Shown: positions 1 through 9,049 of the stretch, piece by piece | How the letters are laid out: each line of letters opens with the position of its first letter | How positions within the stretch are numbered: the first letter of the stretch is position 1 | NCBI GenBank assembly: GCA_013054445.1 | Contig: JAAMPI010000671.1 | Location: 1-28,452 of the forward strand | Source of the DNA: Cudoniella acicularis | Lineage: Eukaryota; Ascomycota; Leotiomycetes; Helotiales; Helotiaceae | DNA: 28,452 nt | Direction of reading: 5' to 3' | Made by a program: the position numbers and the translations under genes | Notes under the pieces: model-generated | Told to the model about the DNA's origin: nothing | What the model saw: the letters and a program-made list of their open reading frames with translations, nothing else | The model's database searches: none

Positions 1-350
1 TGGATTTAGATTTAGATTTTAGGGGTTGAGGGTTAGTTTTTGGTGGTAGTAATGATGACAATGATGATAGGGTATGTTTGGTGGATGGGTTGGGTGGTTC
101 CTGAGGATAGAGTGGTTGGTAAATTATATATTGTCTTCTCTAATGATGAAGATATCTACAAACGAAACTGCTAACTTGAAATAGCCAAAGTTCTAGATTG
201 CACTTAGTGATTAGCTACGACACCGAGACCAATCTAATGCTCTACTCTCTTCGCTTCTCTCATTTCCGTTCACGAACTGGAAGGTTCATAAGGCGGCGGT
301 GGAGGGTTATTCATTCCCATTCCCATTTCCAGATCCTCCCCCTTTTCCCT
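1..350. other. Edge stretch without a recognised gene
   Basis: I see no supported gene here. The sequence is T/G-rich at first, then becomes pyrimidine-rich on the plus strand. It lies downstream of the decayed minus-strand lectin gene and probably holds the end of that gene's last exon and its 3' flank. Confidence 0.4.
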
Positions 351-1806
351 TTCCACTTCTTTTCTCTTCTCATCTTCCTTTCCATCTTTCCCCACCTCTT
401 CCCCCCTCTCACTTCCCACAAAACTCGTCTGCTTAATCCCCAAAACCTCCTCCCTCAACGCAAACAAATTCCTACAAGCCCCCCTCACAAAAACCTGCGG
501 CTGCTCCGTCTTCGGATTCCGTTCCGTCGCCGGGTAATTCGTAGTCGGATCCCCCAAACTCACGATATTCGACCACTTTAAATATTTGAGAGGTGATTTG
601 GATTGAGTTATTGAGACATCGGTGGAGGAGATCAAATATCCCCGGGGCCGTAGCAACAAGAACAGGACAGGAAAAAGTCTGCATATTTTGGCGTCTCCAG
701 TATTTATCCCCCCCCCATTCTCATTTTTACTTTGATTAGAAGAGGGGAAAAGGGAAGAAAAAGGATCCAAATCTGTCGGCAACCAAGCCTGAAATTTCTC
801 ATCCCATCTCTTCCAATAGATGTAATTATCCTCGCCTTGTATCAAAATGTCGATTTCTGATACGAGGGGAGTGAAGGAAAATACAGCTGGGTCGGAAATG
901 GCGTGGCCGCCGAGGCCTTTCCATGTATGTGCGTGGAAGGTGGTGATGGTTTGTTTTTGGAGAAGAGGGAGGGGCGAGTTTTGGCTGTTGTGAAGGTGCC
1001 TCAGGAGAGGGAAATGGAGAGGGTTTGCATGAAAATTTGGTTGGAAACGCCGCGTGCGAAGATGCGTAGCGTGGGAGAAGAGGGAGAGGGGGTGGGCGTG
1101 AGGTAGAGGATGGGTGAGCCGGCGATCTAGCCGCCGATGTATGTCCATCCAGAGGGGGACCAAGTTTTATCTTGAAAGTATGTGTGGTAGGCACAGTTAT
1201 CACTTCCTTTAGCGGCGATGTCAATGCGGTTTTGGGTCGGGTGGGCAACGGCGGAGATTGAGCCGATTATTTGAGCCGTTGGGAAGGGGATATTCCAGCC
1301 TGCTGAGAGGAGCAGGCCTGTTTTTGTGTCGTAGATGGTGTGTGTTATTTGGTTGGTGGGTATGAGTGCGAAGAGGTGGATTAGAGTCGGGAAGGTAGGC
1401 ATGTTGATGGCGATTATGTCGCCGTGGCCTGGGCTGTCGAGGTTCTCTGAACATTCAGCTGCTTCAGCTGCTGGGTTTTCGCTGGCTAAAGAGATGGGAT
1501 GCCATGCTGCGTTTGGAGGTGGAGAGCTTAAGGTGTAGGTAGAACAGCCTTTATCTTGTCAGACGTGGTGGACGTTTGTGTCGAAGCCGCGGTAGAAGAC
1601 GTCGAGGCGGCCTGGGGAAGGAGAGACGATGCTGGGTGTGCAGTCTAGAAGTTTTGGTTAGTGACTGTGGTTTTGTGTGGATAGTGTGGTGTTCGAGAAA
1701 GGAGATGAGTAGGTGAGATAGTGAGATGGGTGGACTGGATCAAAACTTGTATTTAGTACTTACCAGGAGCAATAAGACCGCCTATCTTCACCCATTTCTC
1801 TGATAG
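350..1806 (-). pseudogene. Decayed PLL/fucose-lectin-like beta-propeller gene
   Basis: Reading the minus strand downwards gives repeated propeller-blade signatures: WVKIGG, LDVFYRGFDTN, IDIAAKGSDN, GWTYIGG, LRIFARG, WKGLGG, IDILIQGEDNYIYW and VFVRG. The pattern of a hydrophobic strand, then G-x-D/S-N, then an aromatic, closing with W-x-x-(I/L)-G-G, is typical of fungal fucose-specific lectin or PLL-like propellers, which bind sugars. An intron at 1645-1763 (GTAAGT donor, CACTAAC branch, CTAG acceptor) joins IGGLIAP to DCTPSIV in phase. The gene is broken by TGA at 1559-1561, where a Trp is expected, TAG at 1127-1129, TGA at 1001-1003, and a frameshift around 965-985, after which the blades continue in another frame. 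The true 5' end was not found: the frame closes at a TAA just upstream of the first exon. The 3' end is approximate. Family assignment is fairly sure, exact boundaries are not. Confidence 0.7.
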
Positions 1807-1809
1807 AGG

Positions 1810-2618
1810 CAATTTCCCACATTATTTTCTGTTGCTTTCCGACCACCTAAGTGAAAGCGGAAAGGGGGTTGATTTGAGGAGTTTGGAGGAGAAAGCAAAC
1901 GAAAGCTTGGCTACTTGGTAATTAAAGCTACTGTGAGACAAGATCTTTAAATCAACATCGTGAAATGAGACTGTGGCTGTACAAGTACCTTTTGAGTGAC
2001 AAGTCACTGTTGACACCTCTAGGGCGCCTGGGCTGAAAGTACATGTGCACACCCATGTTCTTCCGATGGGTTGCAGATGGGGGTGGCTGGTGGGCGTCTG
2101 TGCGTACCCCACATTCTCCCCTTTTTTTTCAGCTTCGCCTGAAACGAAGGCTTTGAAGAGGGAGGAATGGTTAGATTTCTTGGTGCTTGTGGCGTGTTGT
2201 TCGTTGATGTGATGAGTGAAGAAAGCCCTTCAAAGTCAAGCCCCCCTTTTCTCGCTAAGCGACGTCTAGGTATTTCCTAGTTGGCCGGGTTGCAAAGCCA
2301 CCCCTCGTGACTTGATCAAGCCCCTCTCGCGCCTTGACATCTTTTTTTCAACGTCTCTCTTTCCTCCACCGTACATCTTCGTTCCGTTCACTTGAATTTT
2401 TGATCCGAGTCTTTGAAGTTCTATAATTGGGGGTTGTCAAGTGCTTTGGGAACCCGGGAACCTTGTTTTCCAATCAATTGAGGGTCGCGCATCACGATTC
2501 ACGATCGACTTCGATTTCCAACGTCCGCTTTAAGAAATCGCCCCGTGGAACAACGCTTTGCGCCCAATCTTCTTGGCCAGAGATTAAGAAAACAGCTGGG
2601 AGGGGTTCATCATTGCAG
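1810..2618. other. Intergenic region upstream of the lectin relic and 2EXR copy 1
   Basis: No gene is supported. A 96-codon minus-strand frame at 1822-2112 has no family signature and could be the lectin's 5' flank. The rest is mixed-composition promoter-like DNA shared between the minus-strand lectin relic and the plus-strand 2EXR gene. Confidence 0.4.
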
Positions 2619-2710
2619 CCTAGGGAGTGAGTACGCTGACGCGTAGTGGGTAAGTGCGCTGAAGCCTAGCGAGTAAATACGCTGACGCCTGATAGGAGAG
2701 TGCACTTAAG
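2619..2710. repeat. Four tandem 23-bp units
   Basis: Four consecutive units of exactly 23 bp start at 2619, 2642, 2665 and 2688. The core is CCTAG-x-GAGTAAGTACGCTGA-x-G, and the fourth unit is the most diverged. The array ends 15 bp before the TATAAAT of 2EXR copy 1, so it occupies that gene's proximal promoter. The core resembles the sub-repeats inside the transposon at 14916-15429. Confidence 0.8.
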
Positions 2711-2725
2711 CCCGCTCTACCACCC

Positions 2726-2732
2726 TATAAAT
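2726..2732 (+). promoter_or_regulatory. TATA box of 2EXR copy 1
   Basis: TATAAAT lies 83 bp upstream of the first in-frame ATG at 2815 and directly after the 23-bp tandem array. The distance and context suit a core promoter. No transcript data are available. Confidence 0.45.
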
Positions 2733-2814
2733 TTTTGTGAGAAAAGCATTCGAAGCGCAACAATCTGCTTTCGCAACTGCACTCCGCTGCTCTTACCCAA
2801 GCATTGCAAAAGCA

Positions 2815-3639
2815 ATGAGCAACATGTCTTTTCACCCATTCAATCGACTACCCCGCGAACTCCAAGATGATATCTGGAGATATGCCGCCGCCGAAGGACG
2901 AGTTGTCGAAACGAAGATGAAAAAGACTGAAGAAAGAAACGATTATCTTGTGTCTATGTCTACTGTCCCAGCACTCCTGCATGCGTGTCACAACAGTCGA
3001 GTTATTAGCATGCCATATTACACACCAATCTGCGCCTACAGGATCAGCCACGGCTTCTGGGTTCACGACGATGCTAATCCCAGAAGCATATACTTCAATT
3101 TCAACGCCGATACGATTATCCTGAGCGGCAATGCATTTCAGTTTGTGTACGCACTCCGCTCTGCGCCATTGCGCACCACACTCGACGCCCTTTGTACGAA
3201 GCTGGCAATTCGCGCACTAGATTTCAAAATTTTAGAAGACAGATTTAGGGATAGAAGACATCTATCTTCTCTCAAGGAATTGACTATCATGCCGCACCCT
3301 TTCCATATAACCAAGAAAGAGTTTGCTCGAAAACCAGAGAAACAAGATCCGGATAGGGGGTACGAGGATCTCAAAAGGAAATTGCGCTCCAAGCTTGAAG
3401 CATGGATCGCTCGTCGCAAGGAGACTATTGTCCCTGTGCTCAAAAAGGCTGAGGCACTTTTCAAGGATTTGGAGGTGCCTGTGATGGCAAAGTTTTTGGT
3501 AAATGAGAGCCTTGGACCCAACAAGCAGTTGAGATTGGTGGATTTTGATGAGTATGAAAGAATTGAGGGGCTCAGGCAGGAACAGGAAATTGATGAGATG
3601 AAGCTTGAGGAGGACAGCCTTATTTTGGGGGAGTCTTGA
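2815..3639 (+). CDS. 2EXR-domain protein, copy 1 (function unknown)
   Basis: A 274-residue protein from the first in-frame ATG; a second ATG at 2824 has an equally good CAACATG context. The N-terminal 2EXR domain spans about residues 6-105: FNRLPRELQDDIW, GRVVE, VPALLHACHNSR, then YFNFNADTIIL. 2EXR proteins are abundant and mostly uncharacterised in fungi. The C-terminal half is Lys/Glu-rich and helical, with LRLVDFDEYERIEGL matching copies 2 and 3. No signal peptide or membrane segment is seen. The stop comes just after a GGGGG run. In the frame one base away the sequence continues as ESLAMAAR to a GTTAGT donor, and past a TCTGCAG acceptor a basic tail (TRHRFRY, then TAG) resembles the tails of copies 2 and 3. 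The present 3' end may therefore be the result of a one-base indel (inference). Confidence 0.75.
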   Translation: MSNMSFHPFNRLPRELQDDIWRYAAAEGRVVETKMKKTEERNDYLVSMSTVPALLHACHNSRVISMPYYTPICAYRISHGFWVHDDANPRSIYFNFNADTIILSGNAFQFVYALRSAPLRTTLDALCTKLAIRALDFKILEDRFRDRRHLSSLKELTIMPHPFHITKKEFARKPEKQDPDRGYEDLKRKLRSKLEAWIARRKETIVPVLKKAEALFKDLEVPVMAKFLVNESLGPNKQLRLVDFDEYERIEGLRQEQEIDEMKLEEDSLILGES

Positions 3640-4794
3640 GAGCCTTGCAATGGCGGCCAGGTTAGTTCTATGCTTCTTTAAATCATTTAGTCTGCAGAAT
3701 GCCAAAAGCTTCTCTGACTTCCTCGCCCAAAAGCTTACAAGGCATCGCTTTAGATATTAGTTTGGCAGCCCATGAGATATTACGCATCCAACTCGGTGTA
3801 GCTTCGTTGAAGAAACCAAGCCACCTACGAGATACGAAATTCATCTTTGCGCACAGGTTTTAGTAGGAAGGAGACATTAGCAGCGGGAGGGACGGAAAAG
3901 TGGTGCGCGCAATGGAAAGTGTAAGTCTTCTTTGGAAAAGAAGAGGCATTTCGGCAAGTAGTAATTGCCAAGTTGCTCAATTGACGCCAAGTTTTTCAAA
4001 ATAGCTGTGTTTGCTTTTCTTCCAACGCCACACGCTGCATGAGTCACCTTAGAAGCATTGATGATCGTGTAATTTCATCTAATCAATACAAGCCATTTAT
4101 GCACAGGCATTCTTTCGCAAATCCATCACAGTTCATTGTAGATCTGCCAGCTGGCCCAGCCCTGTTGATCGCAAAGTGAAAAGCCGCAAGTAAAATCCTA
4201 CATCCCGGCAATGGCAGCAAGGAGCTTTAACTCTCCTGTAAAGCTGTGTCACAACTTGGCACAGGTGATACCTTTGAGCCAGTGTATGTAGTTGTGACAC
4301 AGTGGCTAATGCAAGGATAAAAGAAGTAAACAATTTTCTGTCAAAATGTGGGCTTGTGTAACCCGACAGTGACCCTGTCGAGAACTTTCATTCTGCCACA
4401 CTCTTCTTAAAATAGATATTCCACTCTTTAATTGTTCGACCAGTCGCAGAAGAAGCTGTGTATAGTCTGCATTGATCACAGGCACCTTTCATAGAGTTTC
4501 TCCCTGGATCCTCAAAAGTCTCAAGTCTCATTTCCTCGTCAACTGAATTCTTGATTAGAATCCTGAAAATCGGCAATTACTTTGTGAAGATAGAGGCGCT
4601 CTGAGCTCTTGAACTACTTTGCCCCAACGCTAACCAAACGTAGAACATTACCATTGCCTTGAAAATTTCCCGACTCTTTGGTAACCTCGAAATACAGTGT
4701 CATCATTACGGATCGTGCCCAGAAGAGCAAGAGGTACTACACTCGCCTTTAAAGGAAACGCTGACATGGTTCTAGCCAGCAAGGTACTTCAGAG
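3640..4794. other. Intergenic region between 2EXR copies 1 and 2
   Basis: The first ~130 bp (3640-3773) hold what looks like a relic of the copy 1 tail exon. The rest has no supported gene; short minus-strand frames at 4133-4333 and 4388-4576 show no family signature. A 13-bp perfect inverted repeat lies at 4244-4302 and is listed separately. Confidence 0.45.
4244..4302. repeat. 13-bp perfect inverted repeat with 33-bp loop
   Basis: CTGTGTCACAACT at 4244-4256 is exactly repeated as its reverse complement AGTTGTGACACAG at 4290-4302. It lies in gene-free DNA between two 2EXR copies. No terminator T-run follows. It could be a hairpin, a binding-site pair or a short-element relic. Confidence 0.6.
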
Positions 4795-6110
4795 ATGAAA
4801 ACTGTGGACGCTGAAGATGAAGAAGGCTTCGCCGACAATGACGAATTTACTCCCTCACCTCAACGGAATTCAACAACAGCCATCCTTGCTGAATTTTCAA
4901 CCAGCCTCGCGCTCAGGGTCACTGAGCCTCTCCAGCTACCCCTTTCGGAGGAGGGCAGCAGCAACATCATTTCAATAAAAGGAAGAGGGTGCGCACCTAA
5001 AAGGCCTGAAATCTTCAAGAAGTCAAACTTTGGAATCACAGACGACGCTCCTCTTCACAGGCCAGAACGTAAAGAAGCACCAATCTTCCATGAGTTTGGG
5101 AAACTCCCCAGCGATATACAAAACCAGGTTTGGAGTCTCGCTTCATCATTTGAACCCAGAGTTGTTGAGGCCAAGATCATGAAGAGGATTCAGAAGAATA
5201 CCTATAGTTTCTATCTCACACCTCCAACACCTGTCCCAGCAATACTTCACACATGTCACGACAGTCGCAGTATAGGTCTCATTAACTATTATCAACTCCC
5301 AGCCTACCGCATCTCTCTCAAGTCCGCTAGGAAGAATACATTTATCAATTTTGAAACCGATATTCTAATCCTTGACGGCGATTTGATAAGTTTCACCGAT
5401 TTCATCGGCCGCAGTCGCCTTCAAAGCGATTTCTCCAAGCAGCATGGTATTAGTATTCTCAACACGTTCTGTACCAAGATCGCCATCTACACAGGCGTCC
5501 TTGAGACTGCATGGAAGAACGGGTTTGACTCAAAGAAACTTTTCCACGACTTCCATGCTTTGAAGGAATTTTTTATCATCCCATCGTCTCTACCAAAAGA
5601 GGATCGCGAAGGACGAAGGAGGGATTACGAAAGAGGAGTCGGGACAGAAAGCAAAATTGAGTTCGATTAGAGAACAGAAGTTGGTCGTAAATATAAAAAT
5701 TGGGTTTCTACTAACGAAGGCATATATCATTCCCAAGGGAGAGGTCAACCAATTCATGAGTTCCCTGTAGACAATGTTTTGGTGATATTGGATCTGAGGG
5801 AGGGACCGAATAGCTGCAAGAGGTTAGTGGATTTGGAGGAGTATTGGCATATTGACGTGGACAGGCAAGCCGAGTGGAGAATGACACAAATGCAAGAATA
5901 GTGGGAAGAGGAATTGGCAAAGCTCATTAAGAAAGAAAATTCCACTTCTGAGGATACAGTAGAAATACACACGTGAGTTTTGCAAATCGTGCCATCCACT
6001 TCACAACAATTTTCTATTCTTAGAGGAATTCGTCTGTTTGCTAACACACTTTCAGGCTTCAAGGGGAGCTCAATAGCGAGCACTCAAGAAAGCGGTCTAG
6101 ATTGTATTGA
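4795..6110 (+). pseudogene. 2EXR-domain gene, copy 2, broken by two in-frame stops
   Basis: The open part (4795-5670) gives 291 residues. It has a ~95-residue acidic and Ser-rich leader, then a full 2EXR domain at about residues 97-195: FHEFGKLPSDIQNQVW, PRVVEAK, VPAILHTCHDSR, FINFETDILILDG. A TAG at 5668-5670 stops it, yet the same frame goes on with family sequence: KYKNWV, and RLVDLEEY matching RLVDFDEY of copy 1. A second TAG follows at 5899-5901. An intron at 5973-6055 (GTGAGT donor, GCTAAC branch, TTTCAG acceptor) joins in phase to a last exon coding for a basic tail, RKRSRLY, and TGA at 6108-6110. The tail and intron position match copy 3, so this is a once full-length paralogue. A truncated protein could still be made. 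Confidence 0.75.
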
Positions 6111-6780
6111 GCAAAGAGAGCTACGTCACCGATTGATGTTGTTGTCCACATTGCTCATGTTTCAAAAATTGGCTGCACCTCGAGAGTGTTCTTCAGCAAG
6201 CTGCAGTGGCTAACAAGCTTCGGCTACCTTCGGGGGTTTGGACAATGGCTATGTCTGCACCCTCAGAGGAACAACGGAAGCTGTCGGGCAGGGGAGCAGG
6301 GGGGTAAGGGGAAAATGTGGTTGTGCTTTGGGACAATGGCTCTGTCTGCACCTCCATGCAGGAACAAAGGAACTTGTTTGGTAATCTACAGGTTTCAGAT
6401 TAACTTCGGAGATTTTCGCACAATGGCTATGTCTGTGTTTTGTCTTTGCATTCTTTGTTGTACGAATCAGTTGGAATACAAAGAATATCATATAGGGTTA
6501 ACCAATCAAAACAATGCATTTCTAAACAATGAGTTTTAATCTAACAACTTACATGTTTGTATAGAAGCTAAGAAGACAACTCAACTAAATAAATATAAAA
6601 ATATACTTATGGTTGGGGCAAATCGGAATAAAGTAATTCACCGTGTTGCCCGAGTAATAGGAAGTAGTTAACAGAGAATTGATCGGCCTTCTCTCTAATT
6701 TCTCCCGTAAAATCGAGAGAGAACACACTCGAACCGTGGAAATTCACTCGAGGACCCACACCCTCGGTCGGCTTCTCGGA
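6111..6780. other. Intergenic region with a threefold ~90-bp imperfect repeat
   Basis: The motif ACAATGGCTATGTCTG recurs at 6242, 6333 and 6420 (spacings 91 and 87 bp), with one to a few changes; the first two copies continue similarly with CACC, then GGAACAA. No protein family is visible in the frames covering it. The last ~180 bp are the upstream promoter of 2EXR copy 3, with several TCGAG/CTCGAG-like words. Confidence 0.5.
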
Positions 6781-6788
6781 TATAAATA
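6781..6788 (+). promoter_or_regulatory. TATA box of 2EXR copy 3
   Basis: TATAAATA precedes a ~230-bp pyrimidine-rich leader that runs to the ATG at 7049. This is a common arrangement in filamentous ascomycetes. The frame is open back to 6926, but the leader composition and the AAAATG context favour 7049 as the start. Confidence 0.5.
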
Positions 6789-7048
6789 TCCCTCTACTTG
6801 AGAAAAACTCTCTCTTCCACATACTTCGAAATCTTGCTCGAGCAACAGCAACTCCTTCGAGAAACAAATACTCGGACTAGAAAATCTCTTCAACAGTTCC
6901 AGCTCCAAATTACGCAAAGCACTTCTTGTGTATCTGTCACTATTCTCTTTTATCACTTCTGTCACTTGTTGATATTTGCCCTACACTTCACCTTTGCTCG
7001 CAAAAATCTTGTATCAGTTCAGCTTTCCTCAGCTTTCTCAACTTCAAA

Positions 7049-8200
7049 ATGAACAATAACTCAAACTTCACATCAGAGGAGTGCCTTGAGCTTTCGGAAC
7101 CAAAGGAGGACGACTTCACAACACTTCACCAAAATGGTGATAATCTTGCCCTTGTCAATCCGGAACTTTTTGCTCAGCAAGAAGAGTTGAGGAAGAAAGC
7201 TGAAGATGTCAAAGCTGCTAAGCTTGCAAAGTTCGAAAACCGGGTTCCCCAGCCTATGCAAGCTCTACTTCTCTCTCAACAAGAACCCTCAAGCATCATT
7301 GGTCTCTATCCAAGAGTTGTGGAAATTAATTTGGCTAAAGAGCTTGGCAAATTTCGCATTATTTCAGCAACATTTCTGCCCGAGGAGCTTCAAGGATATA
7401 CGAACGAAAGCATCAAACTGAATCAGTACACCGCCTTGAGAAAACGCCTGACAAAGCCTGAATCCATTGTCTCACAATCTTCCTTTTATGTTAATTTTGA
7501 TGTTGATACAATTTGGCTGAGAAAGGACGGTTTGACCTTTTTCAAATACATAAACCGTTTGGCGTGTCTCACTGGTTCCAAAGTCATTGAGGGTTTTTCC
7601 GACATTGCGAAGGATCACACGGTACTCAATGAAGGCGTTGTTCACCTTGCCTTCAGTGCCGTATCCTTGGAAAGATATATCTCGACTCAGTACAACAAAG
7701 AAATCCATTTTCCGAACTTGGCTACTGCAACCATCATTTATACATCTCTTCCAAAACTCTCTCTGAAACACTTGTCCAGAAAGGAAAAAGGATCCAGTCG
7801 GAAGGAGACCATTGCAGAGCTCAAGCAGAGGCTCGAGAAGATGCGACAAAATTGGGTCTCGAGACACGAACAAAAGTTTTCCGAGTTACTTCAACTTGGC
7901 ATAAAGACTTTTGAAAATTTGCTACCCCAAAACGTTTGGCTCAAGTTCTCTGTACGCGGCGACTCGGGCAAGATTGCTTTGATGGATTTAGCTCAGTTCC
8001 AGGCTCATCAGAAGACCGTTGAAGAGCAATTAGCAGTGGACATCAGAAACTCCGAGGTTAAGAAGCAAGAGGAAGAGGATGCAGCACTTGCTGCACAGTA
8101 AGTTCTACGAACTTTAATGTCATTCATAGGCTAACAGGATTCTACTCTCAGACTTGCCCATGACTTGGAACGACCACGCAAGCGCGCTAGATTTGCTTGA
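7049..8200 (+). CDS. 2EXR-like protein, copy 3 (divergent, intact)
   Basis: Two exons, 7049-8097 and 8152-8200, give 365 residues. The intron at 8098-8151 has GTAAGT, a GCTAAC branch and CTCAG. The N-terminus is acidic, with a short coiled-coil-like stretch (residues 38-60). The 2EXR core is diverged: PRVVEI at about 88, a weakened middle, then YVNFDVDTIWL at about 147-157, which aligns with YFNFNADTIIL in copy 1. The C-terminal half is helical and charged (LKQRLEKMRQNWV, ALMDLAQFQAH), as in its two neighbours. The last exon adds only 15 residues, ending in RPRKRARFA, a possible nuclear localisation signal. The same exon layout and tail in copy 2 support both the splice site and the TGA as the true end. 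Function unknown; it is the only member of the tandem trio that looks fully intact. Confidence 0.8.
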
Positions 8201-8470
8201 GAGCCAATGGTCCGAAACGCCAACCGTGATGTAGATGATGCCCTTGATGATGAGTAAGTTCTATAAATTCCCGAGTCATTCAAAGCCAACACTGTTACTC
8301 CTGTAGTTAAATTCGTGCGCCATTCCAAAAAATTCAAGGAATAGATGTGTTTCAAAGGTTAAATTACTTCATCATTCATGCGACCCACTGTTGAAGGTTA
8401 AGTTCTTCCATTTCAGGATCAACGATCCACATGCTAACACATCTTCAATTGCAGACTTCAACAACTATTG
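8201..8470 (+). repeat. Two degenerate copies of the copy 3 terminal intron junction
   Basis: Behind copy 3 lie two more intron-like segments, 8254-8306 (GTAAGTTCTA to CTGTAG, 53 nt) and 8397-8454 (GTTAAGTTCT, GCTAAC, TTGCAG, 58 nt). The first aligns with the real intron at 8098-8151 over most of its length, including the shared TCATTCA word. The sequence before it (VRN to DDALDD) resembles the exon end IRN to EDAALAAQ. Spacing is 156 and 143 bp, so this looks like a ~150-bp unit present three times, two of them decayed. Confidence 0.5.
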
Positions 8471-9049
8471 TACAACCTGTCTCGACATTCGATGGAACGA
8501 AAAGTACGCTGTGGTATCGCAATTTTCTTTTTTTTACAGGTTGTTGAGGAAATTATAAGTGTTTGTTTACAAGCATTGTGGAATCATTTTCTTTAGGCCG
8601 ATGTCACTGTTTTTACGTTGGATGGAGATGATAGCATTTCAATGGTAAAGCATTGAGACCAAAAGATTGAGCTTGGTTTACGCGTAGAAACAATACATAC
8701 GCGTTTTTATGATTTGATTGTTCAGTTGTGAAATGCGTCTGAAAATTACAAGTTTGTCATGAGAATAGTATTGTAGTTTATTCTAGTCTCCCCTTTTGCT
8801 GGTCTCTTCTCTCTCTCCAAAGCTTCAATAATATAACACCAATGCGGCTACGATCCCCCATCCTTAATTTTTTACCCGAAAAAGGGAATGTGAAATTATC
8901 CGCCAAATATCCGGTGCTATTGTTCTGAAACCCCCGAATTCCCATGCAGCTGAGTGATTTTTTAAGCTGTTTTCTTTTCGTAGGTTGGAAAATGTGACCG
9001 ACTCCTCCGAGGTTCAATTAGAATTCGTTCATTCTGAATTAAGAGAGTT
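8471..9049. other. Intergenic stretch, no gene seen
   Basis: AT-rich DNA downstream of 2EXR copy 3, presumably its 3' flank, running into the 3' flank of the minus-strand decayed gene that ends at 9050. A minus-strand frame at 8778-9017 shows no family features. Confidence 0.4.

Noticed and set aside
270..1163. A single 297-codon minus-strand frame as an intact gene
   Set aside because: Only its middle part carries lectin-blade signatures; the N-terminal part is a shifted reading of the neighbouring blades. It is better explained as one frame of a frameshifted relic.
3138..3705. Long minus-strand frames opposite 2EXR copy 1
   Set aside because: They are antisense shadows of a gene with clear domain homology and show no family features.
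6926..7048. Start of 2EXR copy 3 at the upstream ATG (6926)
   Set aside because: The added 41 residues are Cys/Leu-rich translation of a pyrimidine-rich leader; the ATG at 7049 has a better context.
8198..8310. Readthrough of the copy 3 TGA into an acidic tail
   Set aside because: Copies 1 and 2 also stop at the equivalent position after the basic tail, so TGA is the natural end.
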